From assembly GCF_001404695.1 (NCBI RefSeq), contig NZ_CZAQ01000006.1:19602-83601 (forward strand): a DNA stretch of 64,000 nt, given 5' to 3'. Both the position numbers and the translations under genes were made by a program. Source of the stretch: Collinsella aerofaciens. GTDB lineage: Bacteria; Actinomycetota; Coriobacteriia; Coriobacteriales; Coriobacteriaceae. Each line of letters opens with the position of its first letter. The first letter of the stretch is position 1. The notes under the pieces were generated by a model. That model saw nothing but the letters and a program-made list of their open reading frames with translations, was not told where the DNA came from and searched no databases. This document shows, in pieces, positions 14,712 through 23,227 of the stretch.

Positions 14712-15701
14712 CTATGCTTGAGCGGCCAGTTCGGCCTTAGCTTTCTTCAACATGGCATCGAGATCCTCGGAGGCATCCGAAGGAACCTTGCGGACCTCGA
14801 ACTTGACGCCCTTGGCCTTGAGGGCCTCGAGGGTCTTAACGTCGTCATCGCCCATAGCGACGGCGTTGGTGACGACGACCTTGCCCTTGGAGTGAGCCAT
14901 GGAACCGATGTTGACTTCCTTGATGTCGACGCCGGCCTCGATGGCCTTGAGCAGATCCTGCGGGTTCTCGAAGAGCAGCATGGCCTTGGTGTCACCAAAA
15001 CGCGTGTCCTTGACGACCTCGGCCATCTTCTTGATAGGCACGACGTTGGCATGGACTCCCGGAGGGGCAGCCTGCTCGATCATGGTCTTGCGGAGCTCGT
15101 CGTGAGCAACGCCGTCGGAAACCACGATGATGCGGTTGGGGTTGATCTGCTTGGTCCACGTGGTGGCCACCTGACCATGCAGCAGACGGGTGTCGATACG
15201 GACGTGGGCAATCTTGATGTGCCCGTCGCCGATGACCGTTCCCGGAGGGATGGCGCCTGCAGGAGCAGCGGCGGCCGCAGCCGGCTTCTTCTCCTCGGGC
15301 TCCAGAGACTCGGGCTTGACGCGCACGCCAGCCTTAGCCTCAGTCACGAGATGTTTTGCGATCGCATGTGCAGTGTTCTTTGCATCAAAGCGCTGCGAAT
15401 ATGCCTCGATGAGCATAGGCAGGTTGACACCGGTGACGATAGCCCAGGAATCATGGCCCTCGATGAGCCCGCTAATCTGGTTGAACGGCGTGCCGCCCCA
15501 CAGATCAACGAGGAAGAGCACCTGCTCCTGGTCCTCGAAGGAAGCGATTGCTTCCTCGACCTTAGCACGGAAGTCGTCGGGGCCCATGCTCGGCTCGAGC
15601 GAGACCACGGCCACAGACGGCTGATCGCCAAAGACCATCGAGCCCGTCTGCTTGATTCCAGCTGCCAAGTCCCCGTGGCTAGCAAGAACAATACTTACCA
15701 T
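14712..15701 (-). CDS. manX: PTS mannose family IIAB component
   Basis: A 329-residue cytoplasmic protein with EIIA at about 1-135 and EIIB at about 165-329, joined by a Glu/Lys/Ala/Pro-rich hinge. The EIIA phospho-histidine is His9 in VLASHGDLAAG; the EIIB phospho-histidine lies in RIDTRLLHGQV. It takes phosphate from HPr and passes it to the incoming sugar. ATG 15701 is used because AAAGGAGG stands 7 bases upstream; an adjacent GTG at 15704 is the other option. First gene of the man operon, preceded by ~400 bases without a gene. Confidence 0.94.
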   Translation of the reverse strand: MVSIVLASHGDLAAGIKQTGSMVFGDQPSVAVVSLEPSMGPDDFRAKVEEAIASFEDQEQVLFLVDLWGGTPFNQISGLIEGHDSWAIVTGVNLPMLIEAYSQRFDAKNTAHAIAKHLVTEAKAGVRVKPESLEPEEKKPAAAAAAPAGAIPPGTVIGDGHIKIAHVRIDTRLLHGQVATTWTKQINPNRIIVVSDGVAHDELRKTMIEQAAPPGVHANVVPIKKMAEVVKDTRFGDTKAMLLFENPQDLLKAIEAGVDIKEVNIGSMAHSKGKVVVTNAVAMGDDDVKTLEALKAKGVKFEVRKVPSDASEDLDAMLKKAKAELAAQA

Positions 15702-15771
15702 CACATAACCTCCTTTTTGTCTACGTAATTCCTACACGACATGAAAGGAGTATACCTGTTTGGTTTGTGGA

Positions 15772-15777
15772 ATTATA
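15772..15777 (-). promoter_or_regulatory. Candidate -10 box of the man PTS operon
   Basis: TATAAT on the minus strand, about 70 bases before the manX start, in an AT-rich stretch of otherwise GC-rich DNA. No good -35 hexamer is visible at the usual distance, so an activator may be needed. The rest of the 15702-16027 gap shows no gene. Confidence 0.4.
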
Positions 15778-16027
15778 GCTAAATCCGCAAAAGGTTGGAT
15801 TATTTGTTTAAACGTCTAAGTTTGTTACAAGTTGGTTACGTTGCTGCTTTTCGACTCATTACCCGCCAAGGCGTCGCTCATCAAGCCACGCATTTTACAG
15901 ATACAAGCAGACTGTTCATTAATATCGATTTTAGGCAAGCGCGAATGCGCTTGTACTGCCGCTACATTGTTCAAACAGGTATGACTTGACTATTTGCGCG
16001 ACTTATGATCTACGAAACCACTCAAAA

Positions 16028-16097
16028 AAGTTGCGGTGGAATAGTTCTTGTTTAAGAGCCAGAAGGCTGGGATTTAGGAACTATTTCACCGCAACTT
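16028..16097. repeat. Hairpin repeat 'AGTTGCGGTGGAATAGTT', copy 2 (3' end of hypA)
   Basis: The arms are identical to the copy at 12342-12410 while the loop sequence differs. It begins 11 bases past the hypA stop codon on the minus strand. The two copies therefore bracket the man PTS operon, each sitting at the 3' end of a minus-strand gene. Confidence 0.75.
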
Positions 16098-16107
16098 ATA
16101 GGGAATC

Positions 16108-16536
16108 CTAGACGATGTGGAGGGGGTGGGCGGCATCGACGGCGTCGAGGACGTCGGAAGGGCCGTCGGGGGCAGCGTCTGCCGGTTCCTCGTCGGGGGT
16201 CTCAATCTGCTTAATCATGACCTCCTGGCCCTGCAGCAGGTATGTCTCGCCGCTGCCGCAATGAGGGCAGGTCTTGCCGTGCTCGACTGTCGCATAGTCG
16301 CGGCCGCACGCCTCGCAATGCGTCACGGCCTCGACAGGCTCCACAATAAGCTCCGCGCCCTGCGCGATGGGCTTTTTATCTGCCGCCCAGCGCCAAGCGT
16401 CGAGCAGCAAGTCGGGAACGACGCCCGAGACCTCGCCCAGCAGCAGCGTGACGCTCGAAACGCGACTCACGCCATTGGCGCGCGCCACGTTCTCGACATC
16501 GCGAATGATGTGGTAAACGATTCCGAGCTCGTGCAC
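16108..16536 (-). CDS. hypA: Hydrogenase nickel-insertion protein HypA
   Basis: A 142-residue protein beginning MHELGIVYHII at a GTG codon. The N-terminal His2 is the nickel ligand of HypA. The zinc site is formed by CEACGRDY and CPHCGSG (about residues 73-93). The protein delivers nickel to [NiFe]-hydrogenase together with HypB, which is not in this window. A roughly 30-residue acidic C-terminal extension (EEPADAAPDGPSDV) exceeds the usual ~115 residues. It lies about 30 kb from the hypFCDE cluster, so the set is split. Its upstream region contains a large hairpin repeat also found between hypD and hypE. Confidence 0.93.
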   Translation of the reverse strand: MHELGIVYHIIRDVENVARANGVSRVSSVTLLLGEVSGVVPDLLLDAWRWAADKKPIAQGAELIVEPVEAVTHCEACGRDYATVEHGKTCPHCGSGETYLLQGQEVMIKQIETPDEEPADAAPDGPSDVLDAVDAAHPLHIV

Positions 16537-16550
16537 TTTTAATTCCTTCC

Positions 16551-16690
16551 ACCGTTCTAACGAACGGCGGTCGGCTTGACGCTGCGCGAGCCCCAGACGG
16601 GCGATCTGCCTTTCAATCGTCGGGCATGGGCAAAAGCCCTATGCCCTCCTCTTTCAAGGCACCTCGCCACGCCTGGGACCCGCTCGCTGT
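16551..16690. repeat. Composite structured repeat, copy A (TTCTAACGAA hairpin + long hairpin with conserved internal loop)
   Basis: Two parts. First a short hairpin, ACCGTTCTAACGAACGGCGGT (written here as ACCGTTCTAA / CGAACGGCGGT), followed by GACGCTGCGCGAG. Then a long hairpin: outer arms CCCCAGACGGGCG / CGCCACGCCTGGG, a conserved loop TTTCAATCGTCGG opposite CCTCCTCTTTCAAGG, and an inner stem GGGCATGGGC-AAAA-GCCCTATGCCC. Copy B (52716-52855) has the same plan with different arm sequences. Compensating changes in the arms with a constant internal loop argue for a conserved folded nucleic acid. It fills the gap between the Fe-S flavoprotein gene and hypA. Confidence 0.75.
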
Positions 16691-16731
16691 CCAACCGTTC
16701 TCTGCGCCGTTCGCTTACTTGTTAGGTTCTT

Positions 16732-19509
16732 TTACTTCTTCCCGAATTTGATTTTGATGGCGCGCTTGAGCGCGTACTTACCCAGGCTTGGGAGCTTTTG
16801 CTCGTATTTGACCATCGTGGAGCACTCGGGGCGATCGCGATCCAGGTGGATGGCATCGAACGCGCACTTGGTGGTGCACAAGCCGCAGCCGATGCACTTG
16901 TTGGGGTCGACGATCGAGGCACCGCAGCCCAGGCAGCGGGCGGTCTCGGCGCGCACCTGCTCCTCGGTAAAGGTCTCGACGTACTCGCTAAAGGGTGCAG
17001 CCTTCTCGCGCTCGCGGTCGACATGCGCCACCTCGCGGCTCGCCTTGTCGTAGCTCTCGATCACGACATCGTCGCGGTCGAGCGCGGTGTAGTGGCGCTG
17101 GTTGCGGCCGATGGTGAGCGTGGATCCCGGCTGCACAAAGCGATGGATGGACACGGCGGCCTCGTGACCGGCGGCGATGGCGTCGATGGCAAAGCTCGGA
17201 CCGGTGTAGACGTCGCCGCCCACAAAGATGTCGGGCTCAGCGGTCTGATAGGTCTGGGGGTCGGCAAGAGCACCCTGGCCGCGGCCGAGCTCCACCTTGG
17301 AGCCAGCCAGCAGGTCGCCCCACACAATGGACTGGCCAATCGACATGACCACGCGGTCGGCATCGACGCGGCGCAGATCGTTCTCGTCGTACTCGGGCGC
17401 AAACCGGCCCTCGTCGTCAAAGACACGCGTGCAGCGCTTGAAGGTGATACCGCACACACGACCGGCCTCGTCCAGGTGAACCTCCTTGGGGCCCCAGCCG
17501 CAGCTGATGTGAGCGCCGTCCTCAACGGCCTCGCGACGCTCCTCCTCGCTGGCGGGCATCTGGGCCTCGCTCTCCAGGCAGAACATCTCAACGTGCTCGG
17601 AACCCAGACGGCAGGCGTTGCGCGCGACGTCGATGGCCACGTTGCCGCCGCCCACCACGATGGTGCGGCCGGGCAGCGCGTCGATCTTGCCACTGTTGAC
17701 CTCGCGCAAAAAGTCGACGGCCACGGTCACGTCCTCGGCATCCTCGCCCGGAATACCGGCGAAGCGGACGCCCTGGCAGCCGATGGCAACATAAAAGGCC
17801 TTAAAACCCTGCTCGCGCAGCTCGTCGAGCGTCACGTCGCGACCGACCTCCACGCCATAGCGGAACTCGGCGCCCATCAGGCGAATGACCTCGACCTCGG
17901 CCTCGATAACATCCTTCTGCAGCTTAAAGCTGGGAATGCCGTAGGTGAGCATACCGCCCGGGCGCTCGTTTTTCTCGAACACGACGGGCTTGTAGCCCTT
18001 CTCGGCCAGATAGAAGGCACAGGACAGACCTGCCGGACCGGCACCGATGATGGCGATCTTCTGGTCGAAGCCGCCGGCACGCGTCGGGGTCACCACGGGT
18101 GGGACATAGCGGGTCGCGGCATCAAGATCGCGCTGGGCGATGAACTTCTTGACCTCGTCGATAGCCACGGCGGCGTCCACACGGCCGCGGGTGCAGGCAT
18201 CCTCACAGCGGCGGTTGCACACGCGGCCGCAGATAGCGGGCAGCGGGTTCTCACGCTTGATGAGCGCCAGCGCCTCGTCATAGCGGCCCTGAGCCGCGAG
18301 CTTCAAATAGCCCTGAACGGCGACATGCGCGGGGCAGGCCGTCTTGCAGGGCGCGGTGCCGGACTCATGCGTCTCGATGCGGTTGTCGTTGCGGTAGTTG
18401 GGCGACCACTTGGTGTGGTCCCACTTGGTGGCGTCGGGCAGCTCCTGGCGCGGATACTCGGGCACCTGTCCGCCGGCCTTTTTGCTGCAGAGCTTCTGGC
18501 CCAGCTTGGCGGCGCCGGCCGGACACACCTCAACGCAGCGACCGCAGGCCACGCACTTGTCCTTCTCGACCTTGGCGACATAGGCCGAGCGCGACAGGTT
18601 GGGCGTGTTGAACAGCTGAGAGGTGCGCAGGGCATAGCACACGTTGACGTTGCAGTTGCAGATGGCGAAGATCTTGTTCTCACCGTCGATATTGGTGATC
18701 TGGTGCACAAAGCCGTTGTCCTCGGCCTGGCGCAGGATGTCGTAAACCTCCTCGCGCGTCACATAGTGGCCGCGGTCGGTCTCAACCACGTAGTCGGCCA
18801 TATCGCCCACGGCGATGCACCAGTCGGCGGGGTCGTCGGCGCAGCCCTCGCCCATCACGCGACGGCTCGCGCGGCAGCTACAGGTGCTGGCGGCATACTT
18901 ACCCTCGTATTTGTCGAGCCAATGCTCGATATGCTCGATCGGCACCGACGTGCTCGCGGCATCGATAGCCTTCTCGACCGGAATGACGTGCATGCCGATG
19001 CCGGCGCCTCCGGGCGGCACCATCGGCGTGGCCTTGGACAGCGGTCCCTTGGACGCCTGCTCAAAGAACTTGACGTAGACCGGGTGCTCTTCGAGCTGGC
19101 TCACGCGCATGTTGAGGAACTCGGCGGAACCCGGTACCAGCATGGGCAGCACCCACTGCTTGGCGCGCTCGGGGTTTTCCCAGTTGTACTCGAGCAGGCC
19201 CGTGTAGCTCATGTCGTCGAGCATCTTCTCGATCTGGGCCTCGGGCATGCCGGTGAGCTTGATCATCTCGGGCAGCGTGTAGGGACGGCGCATCTTCATC
19301 TTGCAGAGCACCTCGGCCTGCTCGTCGGTCGCGGCCTCGGCAAACGACCAGTACTCGTAGCCCAGCAGCTCGTCGCGATGCAGCAGACGGTTGGTGCAGT
19401 GCTCGCACAGCTTGACGATGGCCTCGCGCGGATGCTCCGGCAGCGGCGGCACAAACTCCGAACCGATATCGGGCTCGGTGTAGCTAATTCCCGGTCCGTT
19501 GAGAATCAT
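16732..19509 (-). CDS. Large Fe-S flavoprotein: GltD-like NAD(P)H oxidoreductase with two ferredoxin domains
   Basis: A 925-residue soluble protein. Residues 1-300 are a cysteine-bearing domain I do not recognise (CEHC near 35-38, CSCRAS near 210, CNCNVNVC near 284-291). A 4Fe-4S ferredoxin motif follows at 319-330 (CVACGRCVEVCP). Then a GltD-like module: Fe-S region with PCKTACPAH, CGRVCNRRCEDAC (about 388-440), FAD motif AIIGAGPAGLS (486-496), NAD motif IVVGGGNVAIDVARN. A final 2[4Fe-4S]-type stretch (RCLGCGAS..., CIGCGLCTTKC) ends it. It should transfer electrons between NAD(P)H and a ferredoxin or an unknown acceptor. ATG 19509 has AGAAGGGA upstream. Two palindromes 90-130 bases upstream and a divergent TetR gene suggest repression by that regulator. 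Confidence 0.82.
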   Translation of the reverse strand: MILNGPGISYTEPDIGSEFVPPLPEHPREAIVKLCEHCTNRLLHRDELLGYEYWSFAEAATDEQAEVLCKMKMRRPYTLPEMIKLTGMPEAQIEKMLDDMSYTGLLEYNWENPERAKQWVLPMLVPGSAEFLNMRVSQLEEHPVYVKFFEQASKGPLSKATPMVPPGGAGIGMHVIPVEKAIDAASTSVPIEHIEHWLDKYEGKYAASTCSCRASRRVMGEGCADDPADWCIAVGDMADYVVETDRGHYVTREEVYDILRQAEDNGFVHQITNIDGENKIFAICNCNVNVCYALRTSQLFNTPNLSRSAYVAKVEKDKCVACGRCVEVCPAGAAKLGQKLCSKKAGGQVPEYPRQELPDATKWDHTKWSPNYRNDNRIETHESGTAPCKTACPAHVAVQGYLKLAAQGRYDEALALIKRENPLPAICGRVCNRRCEDACTRGRVDAAVAIDEVKKFIAQRDLDAATRYVPPVVTPTRAGGFDQKIAIIGAGPAGLSCAFYLAEKGYKPVVFEKNERPGGMLTYGIPSFKLQKDVIEAEVEVIRLMGAEFRYGVEVGRDVTLDELREQGFKAFYVAIGCQGVRFAGIPGEDAEDVTVAVDFLREVNSGKIDALPGRTIVVGGGNVAIDVARNACRLGSEHVEMFCLESEAQMPASEEERREAVEDGAHISCGWGPKEVHLDEAGRVCGITFKRCTRVFDDEGRFAPEYDENDLRRVDADRVVMSIGQSIVWGDLLAGSKVELGRGQGALADPQTYQTAEPDIFVGGDVYTGPSFAIDAIAAGHEAAVSIHRFVQPGSTLTIGRNQRHYTALDRDDVVIESYDKASREVAHVDREREKAAPFSEYVETFTEEQVRAETARCLGCGASIVDPNKCIGCGLCTTKCAFDAIHLDRDRPECSTMVKYEQKLPSLGKYALKRAIKIKFGKK

Positions 19510-19601
19510 GGTTGTCCCTTCTCTTGCCACAGCCCGGCGAGACCGCGGCGCCCCTCTTTTTACGGGCTCGACATGCCCCCCACGCCGTTCACCCGTTATT
19601 G

Positions 19602-19639
19602 TTGACATTGTGTCAAAAACAGTATTGACGAACCGTCAA
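19602..19639. promoter_or_regulatory. Twin operators between the flavoprotein and TetR genes
   Basis: Two palindromes of identical design: TTGACATTGTGTCAA (19602-19616) and TTGACGAACCGTCAA (19625-19639). Both are TTGAC-(5)-GTCAA, and their centres are 23 bases apart, about two helical turns, so they lie on one face of the DNA. They sit in the divergent gap between the flavoprotein and TetR genes, the usual position of a TetR operator controlling both sides. Confidence 0.7.
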
Positions 19640-19698
19640 CAATATTCAAGACTGTTAGGCGAACGGTCAGGCTCAAACGGATGAAAGGCGGCAAGCGC

Positions 19699-20361
19699 AT
19701 GAGCAGTAACGCAGCGAACACCTCTGTGGCCGACGCCGTCCCCGCGCCCGACAGCACGGCAAAGCGCCTGACGGGCGACGAGCGCCGACGCGAGATTCTC
19801 GCCGCCGTGCGCACCGTGAGCTCCGAGCTGGGCGTGTCGCATCTATCCGTCTCGGCCGTGACCAAGCGAGCCGGCTGCACGCGCTCGCTGTTCTACCACT
19901 ACTTCGCCGACATGGACGCCGCCGTCACCGCCGTCATGGACGAGGCAATCGACGGCTTTATCTCCGAGCTCGAGCAGTGGAATGCCAGCCGCACCGTTGG
20001 CGATATCGAGGGCGCGCTCGACACCGTCGCCCCGCTCTTTAAGCGTCTGGTCGCCAGCGGCCACGAGCTGCCGAGTACGCTCACCTCAAGCAGTGGCGCG
20101 CTCTACGGCGGCTTTTTGCACAACGTGGTCCAGCGCGTGGCGCAATACATCTGCGACACTACCGTGGTGGACTTTGTCGCCCATCATGAGCTACGCATCG
20201 ACCATGTCTACGAGACGTTCTACACCCTCATCATGGGGTTGTTGATGTATATCCGCACGCACCCCGATGTGCCCGACGAGACGGTCAAGGAAATCATCGC
20301 CTCGACACTCCACATCGAGGGCTATACCGCCAAGTATCCGGAGCGCAAGCCCCAGGACTGA
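19699..20361 (+). CDS. TetR-family transcriptional regulator
   Basis: A 220-residue protein. The N-terminal TetR HTH (about 28-75) reads RRREILAAVRTVSSELGVSHLSVSAVTKRAGCTRSLFYHYF, written here in halves RRREILAAVRTVSSELGV and SVSAVTKRAGCTRSLFYHYF. The rest is the helical ligand-binding domain. ATG 19699 is preferred over ATG 19681 because AAAGGCGG stands 7 bases upstream. It is divergent from the Fe-S flavoprotein and co-directional with the DUF5692 membrane protein (63 bases away), so it probably represses both through the TTGAC-(5)-GTCAA pair. The ligand is unknown. Confidence 0.87.
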   Translation: MSSNAANTSVADAVPAPDSTAKRLTGDERRREILAAVRTVSSELGVSHLSVSAVTKRAGCTRSLFYHYFADMDAAVTAVMDEAIDGFISELEQWNASRTVGDIEGALDTVAPLFKRLVASGHELPSTLTSSSGALYGGFLHNVVQRVAQYICDTTVVDFVAHHELRIDHVYETFYTLIMGLLMYIRTHPDVPDETVKEIIASTLHIEGYTAKYPERKPQD

Positions 20362-20424
20362 CGACATTTGGCCAAACTGCCCGCGATCGGAAGAGGGGCC
20401 GCGGGCGTGTGAAAGGAGAGCAGC

Positions 20425-21432
20425 ATGCTGTTCGATGTTTGGGGTAGCGATACCCTTATCCACTGGGCCGGCTGGGCCATGGTCTTTATTGGCCTGATCG
20501 TGCTCAACGAGGTCGGCCGCCGCACCAAGCTGGGCGCGGCCATCATCTTTGGCGTGGCTCCGCTGGCCATGACCATCTACTGCGTCGCCATCGCCGTGGG
20601 CGTCTCACAAGGCGCCGAGTGGGCGCTCACCAACCCCACCCATGTGTACCAGAACAGCTGGTTCCACTACGCCAAGGTATACGCGGCGCTGGCCGGTTGC
20701 TGGGGCTTCATTGCCATTAAGTACCAGTGGGGCAAGATCGGCAAGGCGCATTGGTTCCGCGCATGGCCGTTTGTGATCGTCGCCATCAACATCATGATCG
20801 CCGTCGTGTCCGACTTTGAGAGCGCCTATCACTTCTTTGTCCTGGGCCAGTCCACCTGGGTCACCTCCGAAGGTGCCACGCAGCTGGCCGGCTGGAACAA
20901 CGTGTTCAACGGCATCGCCGGTATCATCAACATCTTCTGCATGACCGGTTGGTGGAGCGTCTACGCCTCCGAGGATCAGACCGACATGCTGTGGCCCGAT
21001 ATGACCTGGGTCTACATCATCGCCTACGATATCTGGAACTTCTGCTACACCTACAACTGCCTGCCCACCCACTCCTGGTTCTGCGGCTTTGCGCTGCTGC
21101 TGGCGCCCACCGTCGCCGCCTTTATCTGGAACAAGGGCGGCTGGATTCAGAACCGCGCCTTTACGCTGGCCATTTGGTGCATGTTTGCCCAGGTGTTCCC
21201 GTTCTTCCAGGAGGAGTCCATCTTTGTGACCCACTCCACGCTCGACCCCGGCGCCGCTACCGCGGTCTCGATCGCCGCGCTGGTCGCCAACATCGCCGCG
21301 ATCATCTACATCGCCTACCGTGCCAAGAAGCTCGGCCGCAATCCCTACAAGCAGGATGTCTTTGAGGGCACCAGCGATTGGGAGAAGGCTACCGCCCGCC
21401 GCGCCAAGGTTGATTACGCTCACGCCGAGTAA
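20425..21432 (+). CDS. Polytopic membrane protein, DUF5692 family
   Basis: A 335-residue protein with about nine or ten membrane helices and many aromatic residues (WAGWAMVFIGLIVLNEVGRR, NSWFHYAKVYAALAGCWGF, DIWNFCYTYNCLPTHSWFCG). I recognise it as DUF5692, a family common in Eggerthella and Collinsella relatives and without an assigned function. ATG 20425 has AAAGGAGAG upstream. It lies 63 bases after the TetR gene and ends in a strong terminator. Its association with a TetR regulator and a flavoprotein suggests a membrane partner of that redox enzyme, or a transporter for its substrate; this is inference. Confidence 0.75.
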   Translation: MLFDVWGSDTLIHWAGWAMVFIGLIVLNEVGRRTKLGAAIIFGVAPLAMTIYCVAIAVGVSQGAEWALTNPTHVYQNSWFHYAKVYAALAGCWGFIAIKYQWGKIGKAHWFRAWPFVIVAINIMIAVVSDFESAYHFFVLGQSTWVTSEGATQLAGWNNVFNGIAGIINIFCMTGWWSVYASEDQTDMLWPDMTWVYIIAYDIWNFCYTYNCLPTHSWFCGFALLLAPTVAAFIWNKGGWIQNRAFTLAIWCMFAQVFPFFQEESIFVTHSTLDPGAATAVSIAALVANIAAIIYIAYRAKKLGRNPYKQDVFEGTSDWEKATARRAKVDYAHAE

Positions 21433-21500
21433 CATGTTTATTCCGTCCACATTTGAATGTAGGCAAACTTAGCCGATACCGCAATCGCGCGTCATGCGCA

Positions 21501-21538
21501 GCCCCGGAAAGCGATTCGCCCGCTTTCCGGGGCTTTTT
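21501..21538 (+). terminator. Terminator after the DUF5692 gene
   Basis: A perfect 12-bp stem, GCCCCGGAAAGC against GCTTTCCGGGGC, followed by TTTTT, about 70 bases after the stop codon. Confidence 0.88.
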
Positions 21539-21686
21539 GTTGTTGCACGCATTCACGCACATATTCCATTCGCACACACATTCAAAACCTCTCGCACAGA
21601 TAAAATCAGATTTCCGATCGCCTGACAGCTCTATATGACCTTGTTTTTGGGTACATTGTTGTCCCGATATTGAGCTTGGGGGATAT

Positions 21687-23183
21687 ATGAAAGATGAGAC
21701 GATGGGCCAAGAGGATGCGACCCAAGATGCAGAAGCTTGCGCTGAGGCCTTGGAGAGCTTAGACCGGATTTCACTCGATGAGATTGCGTTTGACGATTCG
21801 GGCGTTGATGTGCAGGATGAGCTGGAAGCCGAGGCGCAGTCCGATGATCAGGATGCAGACGACGTTGAGCCTGCCGAAGATGAGGCAGGTCACGAAGGTA
21901 CCGAAAGCGAGGCCGGCAATCAGCCCGAATCCGACACGGGCGAGGAAACCGTCTTGCTCGACAGCTTACCGGCCGAAGATTCGCTGACTCGCGAGCTTCC
22001 TGGCCTGGGTTCCGCACCAGCCGTGGATGAGACCATCGCCATGGGCGATATTCCCCTGCCGTCCGTTCCCTCGGCACACGAAGCCGAGGTCCGCCATCGC
22101 AAGATGTCGCCCAAGCGCCGCAATCTGATGGTCGCCGGTGTCGTGGCCGTCGCGCTCGTCGCCGGCGGTGCAGGCTATGCTGCCTGGAACGGATATCAGC
22201 AAGAGCAGGCTGCCGCTGTCGCCGCCAATGCCCACACGATGATGTCGGTGCAGATTGGCGTGCATGCCGCGGGCCTCGACTGTTCCGCCGGCTCCAAGAT
22301 TCCCGTACAAGTGAGTGGCCAGGATTCTGACGGATCCTCCGTGAGCGAAACACTCTATGTTGACGAGCACGGCCGTGGCATCAAACTGCTACCCGGTGAC
22401 TACACGCTCTCCATCGCTGCCTCCCCCATCGCGTCCGACGGCACCGTCTATACCGTGCCGACCACCAAGGCGCAGGTCACGATCAAGAGCGACGGACAGG
22501 ACCTAAGCAGCCAGGCCGCCTTTAAGCTCAAGGTGCCTTCGGCCGACACGGTAACCGACGACCAGATCGATGCCGCCGCCAAATATGCCGAGGAGGGAGG
22601 CGCGAGCTCCGCCGCCACCGCCAAGGTGCTCCAGCAGGCGGCAACCGCGCGGCGCGACGCCGCCGTCAATGCCGTGAGCGCGCAAAAGGCACAGGCAGCC
22701 CGCGATGCTGACGCTCGCCACAAGGCAACCGACCTCTACCAGCTCGATATCCCCGTCGAGTGGTACGGCAAGGTCGAGACTTGGCAAAATGGCAGCACGC
22801 TATGCATCTATCTTGCCGGCGACAGCGATACGCCGATTGTGACGCTCGTCGCGGTGCGCGAGGGCGAGAGCTTTACGCCCGATGAGGGCGATACGGTTTT
22901 GGGTGCGGCCAATCTAGGCAACGGTTATACCGTCTACGCCAGCGGCCCCGTCTATCCGTACGTGGTGCCCCAGACCATCAACGGACGGACGCAGAATCCC
23001 GTGTCAACCTACCCCATGGACACGGCCATTGAGCTTGTCGAGCTCACGACCGGTAACCGCTACACCTATAGCCAGATCAAGAACGTACTGGTCGGCAAAG
23101 ACGGCAAGGCCGACGCTGCGACCAAACTCGAGACCGACTACCTCGCCCAGATTCTCCTGCCGAGCATCAAGGCCCAGGACTAG
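21687..23183 (+). CDS. Single-pass membrane protein of unknown function with acidic cytoplasmic tail
   Basis: A 498-residue protein. Residues 1 to about 140 are strongly acidic and low in complexity (many D, E and A). A basic stop-transfer stretch (RHRKMSPKRRNLM) precedes one helix (about 150-172, VAGVVAVALVAGGAGYAAW). The remaining ~325 residues would lie outside the cell: a beta-rich part (about 185-290), an Ala-rich helical stretch (290-350) and a C-terminal domain (YQLDIPVEWYGKVETW, VREGESFTPDEGD). No family is recognised. The gene stands alone, after a terminator and convergent with the ATPase gene. Confidence 0.7.
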   Translation: MKDETMGQEDATQDAEACAEALESLDRISLDEIAFDDSGVDVQDELEAEAQSDDQDADDVEPAEDEAGHEGTESEAGNQPESDTGEETVLLDSLPAEDSLTRELPGLGSAPAVDETIAMGDIPLPSVPSAHEAEVRHRKMSPKRRNLMVAGVVAVALVAGGAGYAAWNGYQQEQAAAVAANAHTMMSVQIGVHAAGLDCSAGSKIPVQVSGQDSDGSSVSETLYVDEHGRGIKLLPGDYTLSIAASPIASDGTVYTVPTTKAQVTIKSDGQDLSSQAAFKLKVPSADTVTDDQIDAAAKYAEEGGASSAATAKVLQQAATARRDAAVNAVSAQKAQAARDADARHKATDLYQLDIPVEWYGKVETWQNGSTLCIYLAGDSDTPIVTLVAVREGESFTPDEGDTVLGAANLGNGYTVYASGPVYPYVVPQTINGRTQNPVSTYPMDTAIELVELTTGNRYTYSQIKNVLVGKDGKADAATKLETDYLAQILLPSIKAQD

Positions 23184-23227
23184 CGGACCATGACACCTGA
23201 GTCCTGGCCTCGCAAATCCATAGACGA

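Noticed and set aside
13845-15728. 627-codon plus-strand frame over the man PTS genes
   Set aside because: Shadow of manX-manY-manZ, whose products are complete and motif-rich.
16798-19605. 935-codon plus-strand frame over the flavoprotein gene
   Set aside because: Antisense shadow caused by GC-rich third positions; no domain motif.
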